DNA of 34,886 bases from DASVCS01 sp036381495 (lineage in GTDB: Bacteria > Gemmatimonadota > Gemmatimonadetes > Longimicrobiales > RSA9): NCBI GenBank assembly GCA_036381495.1, contig DASVCS010000026.1, positions 1 to 34,886 of the forward strand, read 5' to 3'. The notes beneath the pieces are model-generated. The model had not been told where the DNA came from. It did not search any database and was given only the letters and a program-made list of their open reading frames with translations. Positions 7,602 through 14,500 of the stretch are shown one piece after another. Numbering within the stretch: position 1 is the first letter of the stretch; each line of letters starts with the position of its first letter. Position numbers and translations under genes: made by a program.

Positions 7602-7789
7602 ATTCCGAAGTCGAACGCCAAGGGGCGTGTGCTCGAGGCGGTCCGTGGACTCCCCGACGATGCAACGATCGAGGACGCCATCGAACGCCTCTACATCCCG
7701 GAGAAGGTCGAACGCGGCCTGCGCCAGGCCAGGCCGGGGCGGGTGCAACCGTGGGCCATGAGGAGGTCCGGCGCCGCCTCCTCGGTTGA
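7602..7789 (+). pseudogene. degenerate RelB/ParD-type antitoxin
   Basis: Reads IPKSNAKGRVLEAVRGLPDD, then ATIEDAIERLYIPEKVERGL, and after a frame change ends ATVGHEEVRRRLLG before TGA. That is the standard small antitoxin of chromosomal ParE/RelE modules: an N-terminal LxDDATIEDAIERLY helix pair and a C-terminal ERGLxQA...TVxHEEVxxRLLG. Two defects are seen. The start codon position holds ATT (7602-7604), and one base is missing near the GGGG run at about 7733-7742. The stop overlaps the toxin start (TTGA at 7786-7789), as in intact modules. The upstream 235 bases show no gene. Confidence 0.75.
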
Positions 7790-7950
7790 TCCGGATCCGG
7801 TGGACCGAACCGGCCGACGGCGGCCTCCGGGCGATCTGCGAGTAGATCCCCGTGATTCACCCCGTTACGGCCGGCTCGTCGTGGAGCGTTTGATCGAGGC
7901 TGTCTTCCGTTTGGAGAGCTTCTGCGTCGCTAGATCAACGGGCGGGCGGA
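7786..7950 (+). pseudogene. degenerate ParE/RelE-type toxin
   Basis: From TTG at 7786 the frame reads IRIRWTEPADGGLRAICE, then a stop TAG where the family has Tyr, then I. After a one-base shift in the CCCC run near 7842-7845 it continues RDSPRYGRLVVERLIEAVFRLESF. This is the N-terminal half of a ParE-family toxin (RWTEPA-x-DLRAI-x-EYIARDSPRYA). The C-terminal half of the family, with the RIVYR-type strand, is absent. The remnant runs into the 3' end of the oppositely oriented DUF5615 gene, which may have removed the rest. Inactive as read. Confidence 0.75.
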
Positions 7951-8283
7951 TCAGCCGAGTTCCAGGAAAGCCGCGTCCTCGTGTTCGGCGAACGCCTTGA
8001 TTTCGTCTGCGCGGAAGCGCAACAGGCGCACCACATCTTCGGTCGCGCAGTTGCCGAGACGAATCCAGACTACCTTCGGCGGCGGACCGAGGAGGACGCT
8101 CAGGCGGTGGAAATCCTCGTCTTTGGTGACGAGAACGAACCCGTCCCTGGCCGCACGGGTCCAGATCGCGCGGTCGGGCGTGCCGCCAAGGCCGAGCGCG
8201 GCGACGTGTGCGGACTCGGGGTAGACGTCCGCGAGATCACGGACGAGACGCGCGGCGAGGTTCTCATCGAAGAGGAGCTTCAT
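7951..8283 (-). CDS. DUF5615 PIN-like toxin
   Basis: A 110-residue PIN-like protein and probable RNase-type toxin. It starts MKLLFDENLAARLVRDL (D6, E7) and has HVAALGLGGTPDRAIWTRA (D37) and LVTKDEDFHRL (D55, D57), which together give the acidic cluster expected of this group. VVWIRLGNCATEDVVRLL and a final FLELG are typical of the family C-terminus. It lies 32 bases downstream of the DUF433 gene on the same strand, the usual order of this two-gene module. All key residues and the length fit, so it looks intact, unlike the neighbouring RelB/ParE remains. Confidence 0.88.
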   Translation of the reverse strand: MKLLFDENLAARLVRDLADVYPESAHVAALGLGGTPDRAIWTRAARDGFVLVTKDEDFHRLSVLLGPPPKVVWIRLGNCATEDVVRLLRFRADEIKAFAEHEDAAFLELG

Positions 8284-8315
8284 GGCCGGGCGCGGGCCTG
8301 TGCGCGCAGGTGTGC

Positions 8316-8543
8316 TCAGGCGCCGGGCACGCTCGAGAGCTTTCGCTCACGCTCCGCGGCGAACGCCAGACAAGCACGGATGTCCTCGCGGGCGAGCTGG
8401 GGGAACTCGGCGAGGATCTCGTCCTCGCTCATTCCCCCGGCCAGGTAGCCGAGCACGTCGCCCACCGTGATGCGCGTGCCGCGGACGGTTGGCTTCCCGA
8501 AGCGGATCTCGGGGTCGACGACGATGCGGTCGCGGTAGTCCAT
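8316..8543 (-). CDS. DUF433 antitoxin
   Basis: A 75-residue protein with the DUF433 pattern: DRIVVDPEIRFGKPTVRGTRITVGDVLGYLAGGMSEDEILAEFPQL and a following helix EDIRACLAFAAERERKL. This small helical DNA-binding fold is the antitoxin partner of DUF5615 PIN-like toxins, which it should neutralise while repressing the operon. It is the first gene of the pair. The 139 bases separating it from the divergent propeller gene contain an inverted repeat around a TATATT box. Confidence 0.88.
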   Translation of the reverse strand: MDYRDRIVVDPEIRFGKPTVRGTRITVGDVLGYLAGGMSEDEILAEFPQLAREDIRACLAFAAERERKLSSVPGA

Positions 8544-8617
8544 GGAGGAACGTTACTTCCGGCCGCGAGGCGAGTCAACCCGACAGGCTGGAAAGGCGCT
8601 GCGCCGGTGCGCGGCGA

Positions 8618-8650
8618 GTCCAGTGAAGCACTATATTACCCCTACTGGAC
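8618..8650. promoter_or_regulatory. inverted repeat around a -10-like box
   Basis: GTCCAGT (8618-8624) and ACTGGAC (8644-8650) are perfect inverted arms around TATATT (8632-8637). They lie between the DUF433 antitoxin gene and the propeller lipoprotein gene. An operator for the toxin-antitoxin pair or for the lipoprotein is possible; which one is not shown. Confidence 0.4.
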
Positions 8651-8682
8651 CCAGCGCGCACATCGCCGTCATGGAGCCGACC

Positions 8683-9911
8683 ATGTCGCGACCCCACCTC
8701 CTCCCCGTGCTCCTCGGCCTCGCCCTCCTGGCATGCCAGGAGAACACAGAGCGGCAATCCACCGCCGTCGCCGTCCGCGACAGCGCCGGCGTCGAGATCG
8801 TCGAAAACGCCGGCAATCCGTCGTCCGCGGCCGACCGCTGGCACACGTCCGCCGAACCCGCGGTGCGGATCGGCGCCGTCGAGGGCGAGGCGCCGTATCT
8901 GTTCGACCGGATCCAGGGCGTCGGTGTGCTGAGCGATGGACGCATCGTCGTCGCCAATAGTGGCGACCGGACGCTGCGGTCGTACGATGCGAACGGGCGT
9001 TTCCTCTTCCAGCGCGGCGGGTCGGGCGAGGGGCCGGGTGAGTTCTCGTGGCTTGGCGATATCACCATTGCGGCTGGCGATACCGTCGCTGCGGTGGACG
9101 GATCGCTGCGGAGGGTCCCTTGTTCACCGCGGATGGCGAGCTTGCCGGCACGACGAACATCACGGGAATCATTGCACCTCCCGGGCGGATGTATCGGTTG
9201 TCCGATGGCGGCTGGGTGGTGGGTTCCGGGGATGGATTCACCACAGCTCAGCTTCGCGGAAACGCCGAGCCGGGCGTGCATCGCCTCGAGTCGCCGATCG
9301 TTCGCTTATCGCGTGATGGCACGCGCGTCGACGCGACCGGCGTGTTCCCCAGTGCCGAGGTCGAGGTCGTAGTCGATGGCCCCCGCACAGTCTTCACGTC
9401 CGCCCTATTCGGCCGGAAGCTGTCCTATGCCGTCTGGAACGATCAGCTCTTCGTCGGAACCGCGGATCGTCTGGCAGTGGACGTGTATTCGCCCACCGGC
9501 CGGCTCCTCCGGTCCGTGCGGGCGCCGGAAGTGGACGTGCGCTGGACCGAGGAGATCGAGGCGGCGCATCGGGAATACGTTCGCGAACGAATCGCGAGCG
9601 CTGCGCCGGAGCGCCGTCCGGATCTCGAAAGTAGACTCGTCGGGAGGGAACTGCCGCAGACGGTGCCGGCATATACTTCGCTCCTCGTGGACCAGCAGGG
9701 GAACCTGTGGCTCGGCGAGTTCCGCATCGATCACAGGACGCCGCGGCACTTCCTCGTCTTCGATCGCGACGGGCGCTTCATGACCGGCATCACGGTGCCG
9801 CCCGATTTCCGGGTCCTGATGATCCCGCACGGGCAGGTCCGGGGGCGGGCGACCGACGACCTCGGCGTCCAGTACGTCGTCGGCTGCTCGATCGTTCGCG
9901 ACTCGGGGTAG
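8683..9911 (+). pseudogene. six-bladed beta-propeller-type lipoprotein, frameshifted
   Basis: Two frames together make a lipoprotein of about 410 residues. The first starts MSRPHLLPVLLGLALLAC (lipobox LLAC) and has VRDSAGVEIVENAGNP, then propeller segments GVLSDGRIVVANSGDRTLRS and GEGPGEFSWLGDI. The second resumes at PLFTADGELAGTTN, near 9117, and runs to IVRDSG. Later segments such as LLVDQQGNLWLGEFR and LVFDRDGRFMTGI are typical NHL/6-bladed repeats. The change of frame lies at about 9105-9120, in AGGGTCCCTT; one extra G or C restores a single frame. The length is one base short of a multiple of three, so an assembly error is possible. ATG 8683 is preferred because GGAG lies six bases before it. 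Confidence 0.75.
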
Positions 9912-10032
9912 CGTCGCGCCATCGTCCGGCGAAGCGCGGCGCGGGCACATGGGGGCCGGATGGCGTGCGCGGTGCCGTTCCGCGGGTCAGGACTTCCGCC
10001 GCACGCGCTTCCGCGCACCATCGGACGCGCCC

Positions 10033-10497
10033 TCATTGCCGCTCGCCGCTCTCCCCGGTCCCGCCCGCGATCCTCGCCAGCATCCGCTCCAGCGCCCTCA
10101 GCTCCTCGGTCGTGAGCGCGAGCATCTCCGGCGGCGGCGTGTGGAACTCCTCCAGCAGCTCGGCATACGTGCGCCGGCCCTTGGGCGTGAGGTGAACGGT
10201 CCTGAACCTCGCATCGCCGGGCATGCGCCGGCGCTCGGCGAGTCCGGCGCGCTCGAGACGATCGACGATCAGCGTGGCGTTCGAGGCGTCGCACTGCCAC
10301 GCCTCGGCGAGTGCGCCCATCGTCCGCCCGTCCTCTTCGGCCAGGCTCCCCAGGGCGCGCAGATCGTTGGGCGTCAGGCCGCGCCGCGCCATCGCCTCCG
10401 AACGCCGCGGCACGGTCCGCACGAAGAAGTCGAACATGAGTTCCCAGGCGCGGCGCGCGACGTCGCCCTTCCGAGTCCTGGATCCTGTCGTGGCCAT
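10033..10497 (-). CDS. MarR family transcriptional regulator
   Basis: A 154-residue winged-helix regulator. After a basic N-terminus the fold reads AWELMFDFFVRTVPRRSEAMARRGLTPNDLRALGSL, then the recognition helix region MGALAEAWQCDASNATLIVDRLERAGLAERR. The wing is RMPGDARFRTVHLTPKGRR, and the dimerisation helices end the protein. GLTPNDLRAL and DRLERAGLxER are hallmarks of the family. Such proteins are usually repressors released by small phenolic or oxidative ligands. The ATG at 10497 has GGAGGG upstream and excludes an Arg-rich extension. It is divergent from the membrane protein/SDR pair, with two matching operators in between, so it probably controls both directions. Confidence 0.92.
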   Translation of the reverse strand: MATTGSRTRKGDVARRAWELMFDFFVRTVPRRSEAMARRGLTPNDLRALGSLAEEDGRTMGALAEAWQCDASNATLIVDRLERAGLAERRRMPGDARFRTVHLTPKGRRTYAELLEEFHTPPPEMLALTTEELRALERMLARIAGGTGESGERQ

Positions 10498-10580
10498 CCT
10501 GCCGTCCCTCCAGCGGTTTCCGCGACGTGTCCGCGGCCGGACCGCCGCGACACGCCCCGACGACACGGAATCTAAAACAT

Positions 10581-10616
10581 TTGAGTCGGCTCAAGAATAT
10601 ACTTGACACTACTCAA
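10581..10616. promoter_or_regulatory. two TTGA-N6-TCAA operators, probable MarR sites
   Basis: Site 1 is TTGAGTCGGCTCAA (10581-10594) and site 2 is TTGACACTACTCAA (10603-10616, extendable to ACTTGA...TCAAGT). The centres are 22 bases apart, two turns of the helix, so two dimers could bind on one face. They lie between the MarR gene and the membrane protein gene. Confidence 0.75.
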
Positions 10617-10631
10617 GTAATTAGCGATACT
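10603..10631 (+). promoter_or_regulatory. sigma70-like promoter overlapped by operator 2
   Basis: TTGACA at 10603-10608 is a perfect -35 box. It is followed by exactly 17 bases and then GATACT (10626-10631), a 4 of 6 match to the -10 box. Operator 2 covers the -35 box, so bound MarR protein would block polymerase. It should drive the genes starting at 10705. Confidence 0.6.
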
Positions 10632-10704
10632 GAGGCGCGAGGCGAGCTGCGCGTCGCGGCGGGGCGAGCGGGTGTCCACGGCGAGCCGAAACGGGGAAGG
10701 GTGC

Positions 10705-11085
10705 ATGTCCAAGCGGGCTTGGCGGACGATCCGGCGCTTCCTGTTGATCCAGGCCGTCATCTTCCTGGCGGCGGCGCTCGTCCACGCGGGCGTCCTGGTC
10801 CGGGGCTACGAGCATCGGGCGGCGCGGATCGCGGAGAGCGTGATCGCGGCCGTGCTGTTCCTGGGTCTGCTCGCGAGCTGGCTGCGTCCGGCGTGGACGC
10901 GCGCGGCCGGCGTCGTCGCGCAGGGGTTCGCGCTGCTCGGCACGTGCGTGGGGTTGTTCACGATCGCGGTCGGCGTCGGTCCGCGCACCGTGCCGGACGT
11001 GGCGTACCACGTGGCGATCATCGTCGTACTGGCGTGGGGGCTGGGCGTTGCCTGGCGCGCGCGGGCTCTCGGTTCTCCGACCTGA
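10705..11085 (+). CDS. small integral membrane protein
   Basis: A 126-residue protein with about four transmembrane helices. They are RFLLIQAVIFLAAALVHAGVL, IAESVIAAVLFLGLLASWL, AGVVAQGFALLGTCVGLFTIAVGV and VAYHVAIIVVLAWGLGVAW. There is no signal cleavage site and no family I can name with certainty; small uncharacterised proteins of this size and topology are common next to MarR genes. The ATG at 10705 follows GGGGAAGG. The next gene starts 20 bases after the stop, so the two form an operon under the operator-bearing promoter. Confidence 0.75.
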   Translation: MSKRAWRTIRRFLLIQAVIFLAAALVHAGVLVRGYEHRAARIAESVIAAVLFLGLLASWLRPAWTRAAGVVAQGFALLGTCVGLFTIAVGVGPRTVPDVAYHVAIIVVLAWGLGVAWRARALGSPT

Positions 11086-11104
11086 CATCGTCCGGGAGGC
11101 GAGC

Positions 11105-11866
11105 ATGGGCGTTCTGGATGGCAAGGTCGCGCTGGTGACGGGCAGCTCGCGCGGCATCGGCGCGGAGATCGCGCGGCTGTTCGCGCGGGAGGGCGCGCGG
11201 GTGGCGGTCCACGGCCGGGACACGGCGGCGCTCTCGGCGGTGCGGGCGGAGATCGAGGGCGACGGCGGCACGGCGCTCGACGTCGTCGCCGACGTGACGC
11301 GGTTCTCGGAGGTCGAGGCGATGCGTGAGCGGATCGAGCGCGAGCTGGGGCCGATCGACGTGCTGGTCGCCAACGCGGGCGCTTCGCTCACGCCGCCCGG
11401 GCTGCCGCTCGAGGAGATGACGGAGGAGGGGTGGCGCGCGTCGATCGACGCGAACCTGACGTCGACGTTCCTTACGCTGAAGAGTGTGCTGCCGGGGATG
11501 AAGCAGCGGGGCTCCGGCGCGATCATCACGATGTCGTCCGCGGCGGCGCGCCGGCCGCACCCCCGGTCGCCGGTCCCGTACGCGGTCGCGAAGGCCGGGA
11601 TCCAGCTCCTCACGCAGGACGTCGCGGCACAGGCGGGCCCGTTCGGGGTCCGGGTGAACTGCATCGCGCCGGAGACGATCCTGACGGAGCGGAACCTCGC
11701 GCAGATCCCGGAGCAGCATCGCGGCGTGCTGATCGAGATGCACCCGATCCGACGCCTCGGCACGCCCGACGACGTCGCGCGCGCCGCCCTCTACCTCGCG
11801 TCGGACGATGCGGGCTGGGTCAGCGGGGTCGTGCTGGACGTCGCGGGCGGCGCGGTGATGGTGTGA
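11105..11866 (+). CDS. SDR family NAD(P)-dependent oxidoreductase
   Basis: A 253-residue classical short-chain dehydrogenase. It has the cofactor motif TGSSRGIG (12-19), a basic residue at the end of strand 2 (HGRDT, favouring NADPH), and NAG at 90-92. The catalytic S144 or S145 is in ITMSSAAA, followed by Y159 and K163 in YAVAK. The C-terminus has the usual RLGTPDDVARAALYLASDDAGWVSGVVLDVAGG. Sequence closeness to 3-oxoacyl-ACP reductases is a family trait and does not prove that substrate. GGGAGG precedes the ATG. It follows the membrane protein by 20 bases and is probably under MarR control. Confidence 0.92.
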   Translation: MGVLDGKVALVTGSSRGIGAEIARLFAREGARVAVHGRDTAALSAVRAEIEGDGGTALDVVADVTRFSEVEAMRERIERELGPIDVLVANAGASLTPPGLPLEEMTEEGWRASIDANLTSTFLTLKSVLPGMKQRGSGAIITMSSAAARRPHPRSPVPYAVAKAGIQLLTQDVAAQAGPFGVRVNCIAPETILTERNLAQIPEQHRGVLIEMHPIRRLGTPDDVARAALYLASDDAGWVSGVVLDVAGGAVMV

Positions 11867-11906
11867 GACCGGGTTCGGCTGGTCAGGGCGTGCTTCGGGG
11901 GCGATT

Positions 11907-12001
11907 CGTGCGCGTGCGCGTGCGCGAGCGCGATCCCACGCGGCTCCGCGCCTCCGATCCTGCGCCTTTTGTATCCCGATCCTGTCGGCGCCCACGGCGC
12001 C
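11907..12001. repeat. hexamer-word and GGCGCC-hairpin module 1
   Basis: Begins with CGTGCG three times then CGAGCG (11907-11930). After about 56 bases comes TCCTGTCGGCGCC-CAC-GGCGCCGGTCCCGT, with the GGCGCC arms at 11987-11992 and 11996-12001. It lies between the convergent ends of the SDR and DUF2071 genes. The same word order and hairpin context recur at 25863-26052. Confidence 0.65.
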
Positions 12002-12056
12002 GGTCCCGTTCCGGCCCGTGTCGAACCGGAGGCCACGCACCCCGGCGGCGCAACGG

Positions 12057-12812
12057 TCAGGCGGTCCGCCTCGGCGGCCACACGAGCGTGTCCTGCCGCG
12101 CCGCGAAATGGAGGCGCGGCTCCCGGGCGGGGAGCCGGATCCCCTGCGCCTCGGCGACCGTGTTGCGCGTGATCTCGGCTTCCGCGTTCTGCAACGGCCA
12201 TGGCGGGTGGTCGATGTCGGCGCGCAGGACCTCGCCTGTCGGGAACGTGGTGTAGAGAGCGTATCGTTCGACGAGGAAGTGGTCGAGCGATCCCGGCAGC
12301 GCGTTGAAGGCCGGCCCCACGGGCCGGTATCGGGCGACGAACTCTGCGGCGCCGCCCCCGTCGCCTTCCCCATCCCCACCTCCGCGCCGCCGGCTCCGGT
12401 AATGGATCCAGCCGTCGCGGCGCTCCATGCTCATCCGTGCGTGGAAGTACGGCAGCCGGTAGAAGATGCGCGCCCCCATCACCGCGAGGCGGCTGGCGGC
12501 GTCGAGGCTGAAGAAGTAGACGCCGGGTGCATCGCCCACGCGCACGTAGGTGCGGAGGTTGAGCTCGAGGAACTCGGAGAGGCCGGGGAGCGCGGGGAGG
12601 CCGCGGGCGCGCAGGCCGGTCAGGCGGAACGCCGCCACGCTGACCCACGCGGAGTCATCGAACGTGTCGAGGGCGAGCCGCGCCGGCACGAGCGGTCGGA
12701 GTATGTCCGGCGGCAGCGGCCAGTGGGCGAAGAGCAACTCGCACCAGCTCTGGCGCATGATCCAAGGGCCGGCGGGGAGCGGCCAGGGGCGGTGGGCGGT
12801 CATGGTGCTCAC
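12057..12812 (-). CDS. DUF2071 (YqjF-like) protein
   Basis: A 251-residue cytosolic protein of the DUF2071/YqjF group, function unknown. Family landmarks are MRQSWCELLFAHWPLPPDILRPLVP near the N-terminus, then DDSAWVSVAAFRLTGLRARG and LSEFLELNLRTYVRVGDAPGVYFFSLDAAS. They continue with ARIFYRLPYFHARM and FLVERYALYTTFPTGEVLRADIDHPPWPLQ. Start options are GTG at 12812, which overlaps the antiporter stop by 4 bases (GTGA), or ATG at 12803. I prefer GTG because the two genes upstream are coupled by the same kind of overlap. It is last of three genes in the operon. An internal RRRGGGDGEGDGGG loop is probably a lineage-specific insertion. Confidence 0.85.
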   Translation of the reverse strand: MSTMTAHRPWPLPAGPWIMRQSWCELLFAHWPLPPDILRPLVPARLALDTFDDSAWVSVAAFRLTGLRARGLPALPGLSEFLELNLRTYVRVGDAPGVYFFSLDAASRLAVMGARIFYRLPYFHARMSMERRDGWIHYRSRRRGGGDGEGDGGGAAEFVARYRPVGPAFNALPGSLDHFLVERYALYTTFPTGEVLRADIDHPPWPLQNAEAEITRNTVAEAQGIRLPAREPRLHFAARQDTLVWPPRRTA

Positions 12813-14500
12813 GCCCCGCCCGCGCCTCCGGCCGGCACTTCCCCAGGGGCGCCTTCGGGCGCCCCGCCCGCACCGCCTGACGGCACACCCTCCGGCGCGC
12901 CTTCGGGCGCCCCGCTCCCGCCGCCCGTGCCGCCGGTCGGTACGCGCCCCCCGGCGCCTTCGGGCGCCCCGCCCGCACCGCCTGCCGGTACACCCTCCGG
13001 GGCGCTTTCCGGCGCCCCGCCCGCAAGGTCCGGCGCCACCGCCGCCGCGGTGGCCAGGTCCTTCGCCAGCGGCCGGATCCCGAACCCGGTCCGCCGGTAG
13101 AGCGCGGCGATCAGCAGCGAGCATGCGGGGCCGCCGTAGCAGAAGACGGCCCAGGGGGCGTACTCCAGCGTCGGCACGCCGAGCGTGCTCGCCATGAAGA
13201 CGGCGGAGACGGTCCAGGGCATGAGCGGCTCGGTGATGGTGACCGAGTCCTCGATGGTCCGTGAGAGGTTGACGGGCGAGAGGCCGCGGTCGGTGTAGGC
13301 GCTCTTGAACAGTGCGCCGATGACGAGCGCGGTCACGCCGCCGTGGCTGGTCAGCCCGATCATGGTCGCGCCGGCGGCCATGGTCGCGGCGATGAGGCCG
13401 AACACGGAGTCCACGGCCGCGAGCATCCGTTCGATCAGCAGATTCAGCGAACCCGAGACGTCCATGGCGGCGGCGAGGACGAAGGCGGAGATGATGACGA
13501 TGAGCGTGTTGCCCATGCCGTAGAGGCCGCCGCGCTCGACGAGCGTGCGGAACTGTGCGCCGAGCGCGGCCGGATCCGCGCCGGTGGACGCGACCATCTC
13601 CGTGCGGAACCCGCTGACCGTGGCGATGACGGCGTCCTGCACGCTGAACGACTGGAACGCGACGCCGATCACGGCGGCGACGATCGCGGAGAGCGCGATC
13701 GCGAGCGCGGGCGGCACGCGGCGCGCCATGCACGCGATGACGACGGCCGGCGGCACCAGCGCGATCCAGTGCAGCGAGTAGACGGCTTCGAGATCGGCGA
13801 GCAGCGAGTGGGCGCTGGCGGGCAGGTCACGCGCCGAGACCGGCGCGAGCAGCGCCATCAGCAGGTACACGACGAGCGCGAGGGTGAACGACGGCAGCGA
13901 CGTGTACATCAGGTGCCGGATGTGCCGGTAGAGCGGCGCATCGACGGCGAGCGCGCAGATGTTCGTCGAGTCGGAGAGCGGCGAGACCTTGTCGCCGAAG
14001 TAGGCGCCGGAGAGGACGGCGCCGGCCGTCGCGGCGATCGGCGCGTCCAGCGCGACGGCCGTCCCCATGAGCGCGACGCCGATCGTGCCGGCGGACCCCC
14101 ACGAGGTGCCGGTGCACAGCGACATCATCGCGGTCGCGAGGAACGCGGTCGGGACCAGGTACGCGGGGCGCACGAGCCGGATCCCCCAGGCGACGAGGTA
14201 CGGGATCGTACCGGAGAGCATCCACGCCGCGATCAGTGCGCCGATGACGAGCAGGATCAGGACGACGGGGAGCACCGACGCCAATTTCTCGCCCGTCGAG
14301 CGCTGGATGTCGTCCCAGGTGCAGCCGTGGCGCGCGGCGACGAAGCCGGCGGTCGCCGCGGAGCCGAGCAGGACCACGATGAGCAGTTCGGCGCTCGCGC
14401 CCATGAACGCGGCGCCCGCGCCGAAGAGCACGACCATCGTCGCGATCGGCAGGATCGCCTCGACGAGCGTCAGCGGCGCATGGCGTCGCGTGGCGCTCAT
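12809..14500 (-). CDS. nhaC: NhaC family Na+/H+ antiporter with repeat tail
   Basis: A 563-residue inner-membrane transporter. The body (about residues 1-493) has the many hydrophobic helices of NhaC, with the family segments TSWGSAGTIGVALMG, SGAYFGDKVSPLSDSTN and LTSHGGVTALVIGALFKSAY, and near the end WTVSAVFMASTLGVPTLEYAPWAVFCY. The family includes Na+/H+ antiporters and amino or organic acid exchangers, so the substrate is not fixed. The last 70 or so residues are a low-complexity Gly/Ala/Pro/Glu tail of 16-residue units (for example EGVPSGGAGGAPEGAP) that ordinary NhaC proteins lack. The start ATG overlaps the PLP-enzyme stop (ATGA), and its stop overlaps the next start. Its coupling to a Cys/Met-type lyase hints at a sulfur or amino acid substrate, which is inference. 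Confidence 0.9.
   Translation of the reverse strand: MSATRRHAPLTLVEAILPIATMVVLFGAGAAFMGASAELLIVVLLGSAATAGFVAARHGCTWDDIQRSTGEKLASVLPVVLILLVIGALIAAWMLSGTIPYLVAWGIRLVRPAYLVPTAFLATAMMSLCTGTSWGSAGTIGVALMGTAVALDAPIAATAGAVLSGAYFGDKVSPLSDSTNICALAVDAPLYRHIRHLMYTSLPSFTLALVVYLLMALLAPVSARDLPASAHSLLADLEAVYSLHWIALVPPAVVIACMARRVPPALAIALSAIVAAVIGVAFQSFSVQDAVIATVSGFRTEMVASTGADPAALGAQFRTLVERGGLYGMGNTLIVIISAFVLAAAMDVSGSLNLLIERMLAAVDSVFGLIAATMAAGATMIGLTSHGGVTALVIGALFKSAYTDRGLSPVNLSRTIEDSVTITEPLMPWTVSAVFMASTLGVPTLEYAPWAVFCYGGPACSLLIAALYRRTGFGIRPLAKDLATAAAVAPDLAGGAPESAPEGVPAGGAGGAPEGAGGRVPTGGTGGGSGAPEGAPEGVPSGGAGGAPEGAPGEVPAGGAGGA
12846..13018 (-). repeat. 48-bp repeat with GGCGCC hairpins inside nhaC
   Basis: Four hairpin units, at 12846, 12894, 12951 and 12999, spaced 48, 57 and 48 bases. 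On the plus strand unit 1 reads GGGGCGCC-TTCG-GGCGCCCC; unit 3 has a perfect GGCGCC-TTCG-GGCGCC, and units 2 and 4 are imperfect. Each is followed by a conserved spacer containing CCGCCTG and CACCCTCC. The 48-base unit is in frame and gives 16 residues of the C-terminal tail. Confidence 0.8.

Noticed and set aside
12846..13018. CRISPR-like array from the regular 48-base spacing
   Set aside because: The spacers are conserved rather than unique, the units are in frame within nhaC, and there are no cas genes nearby.
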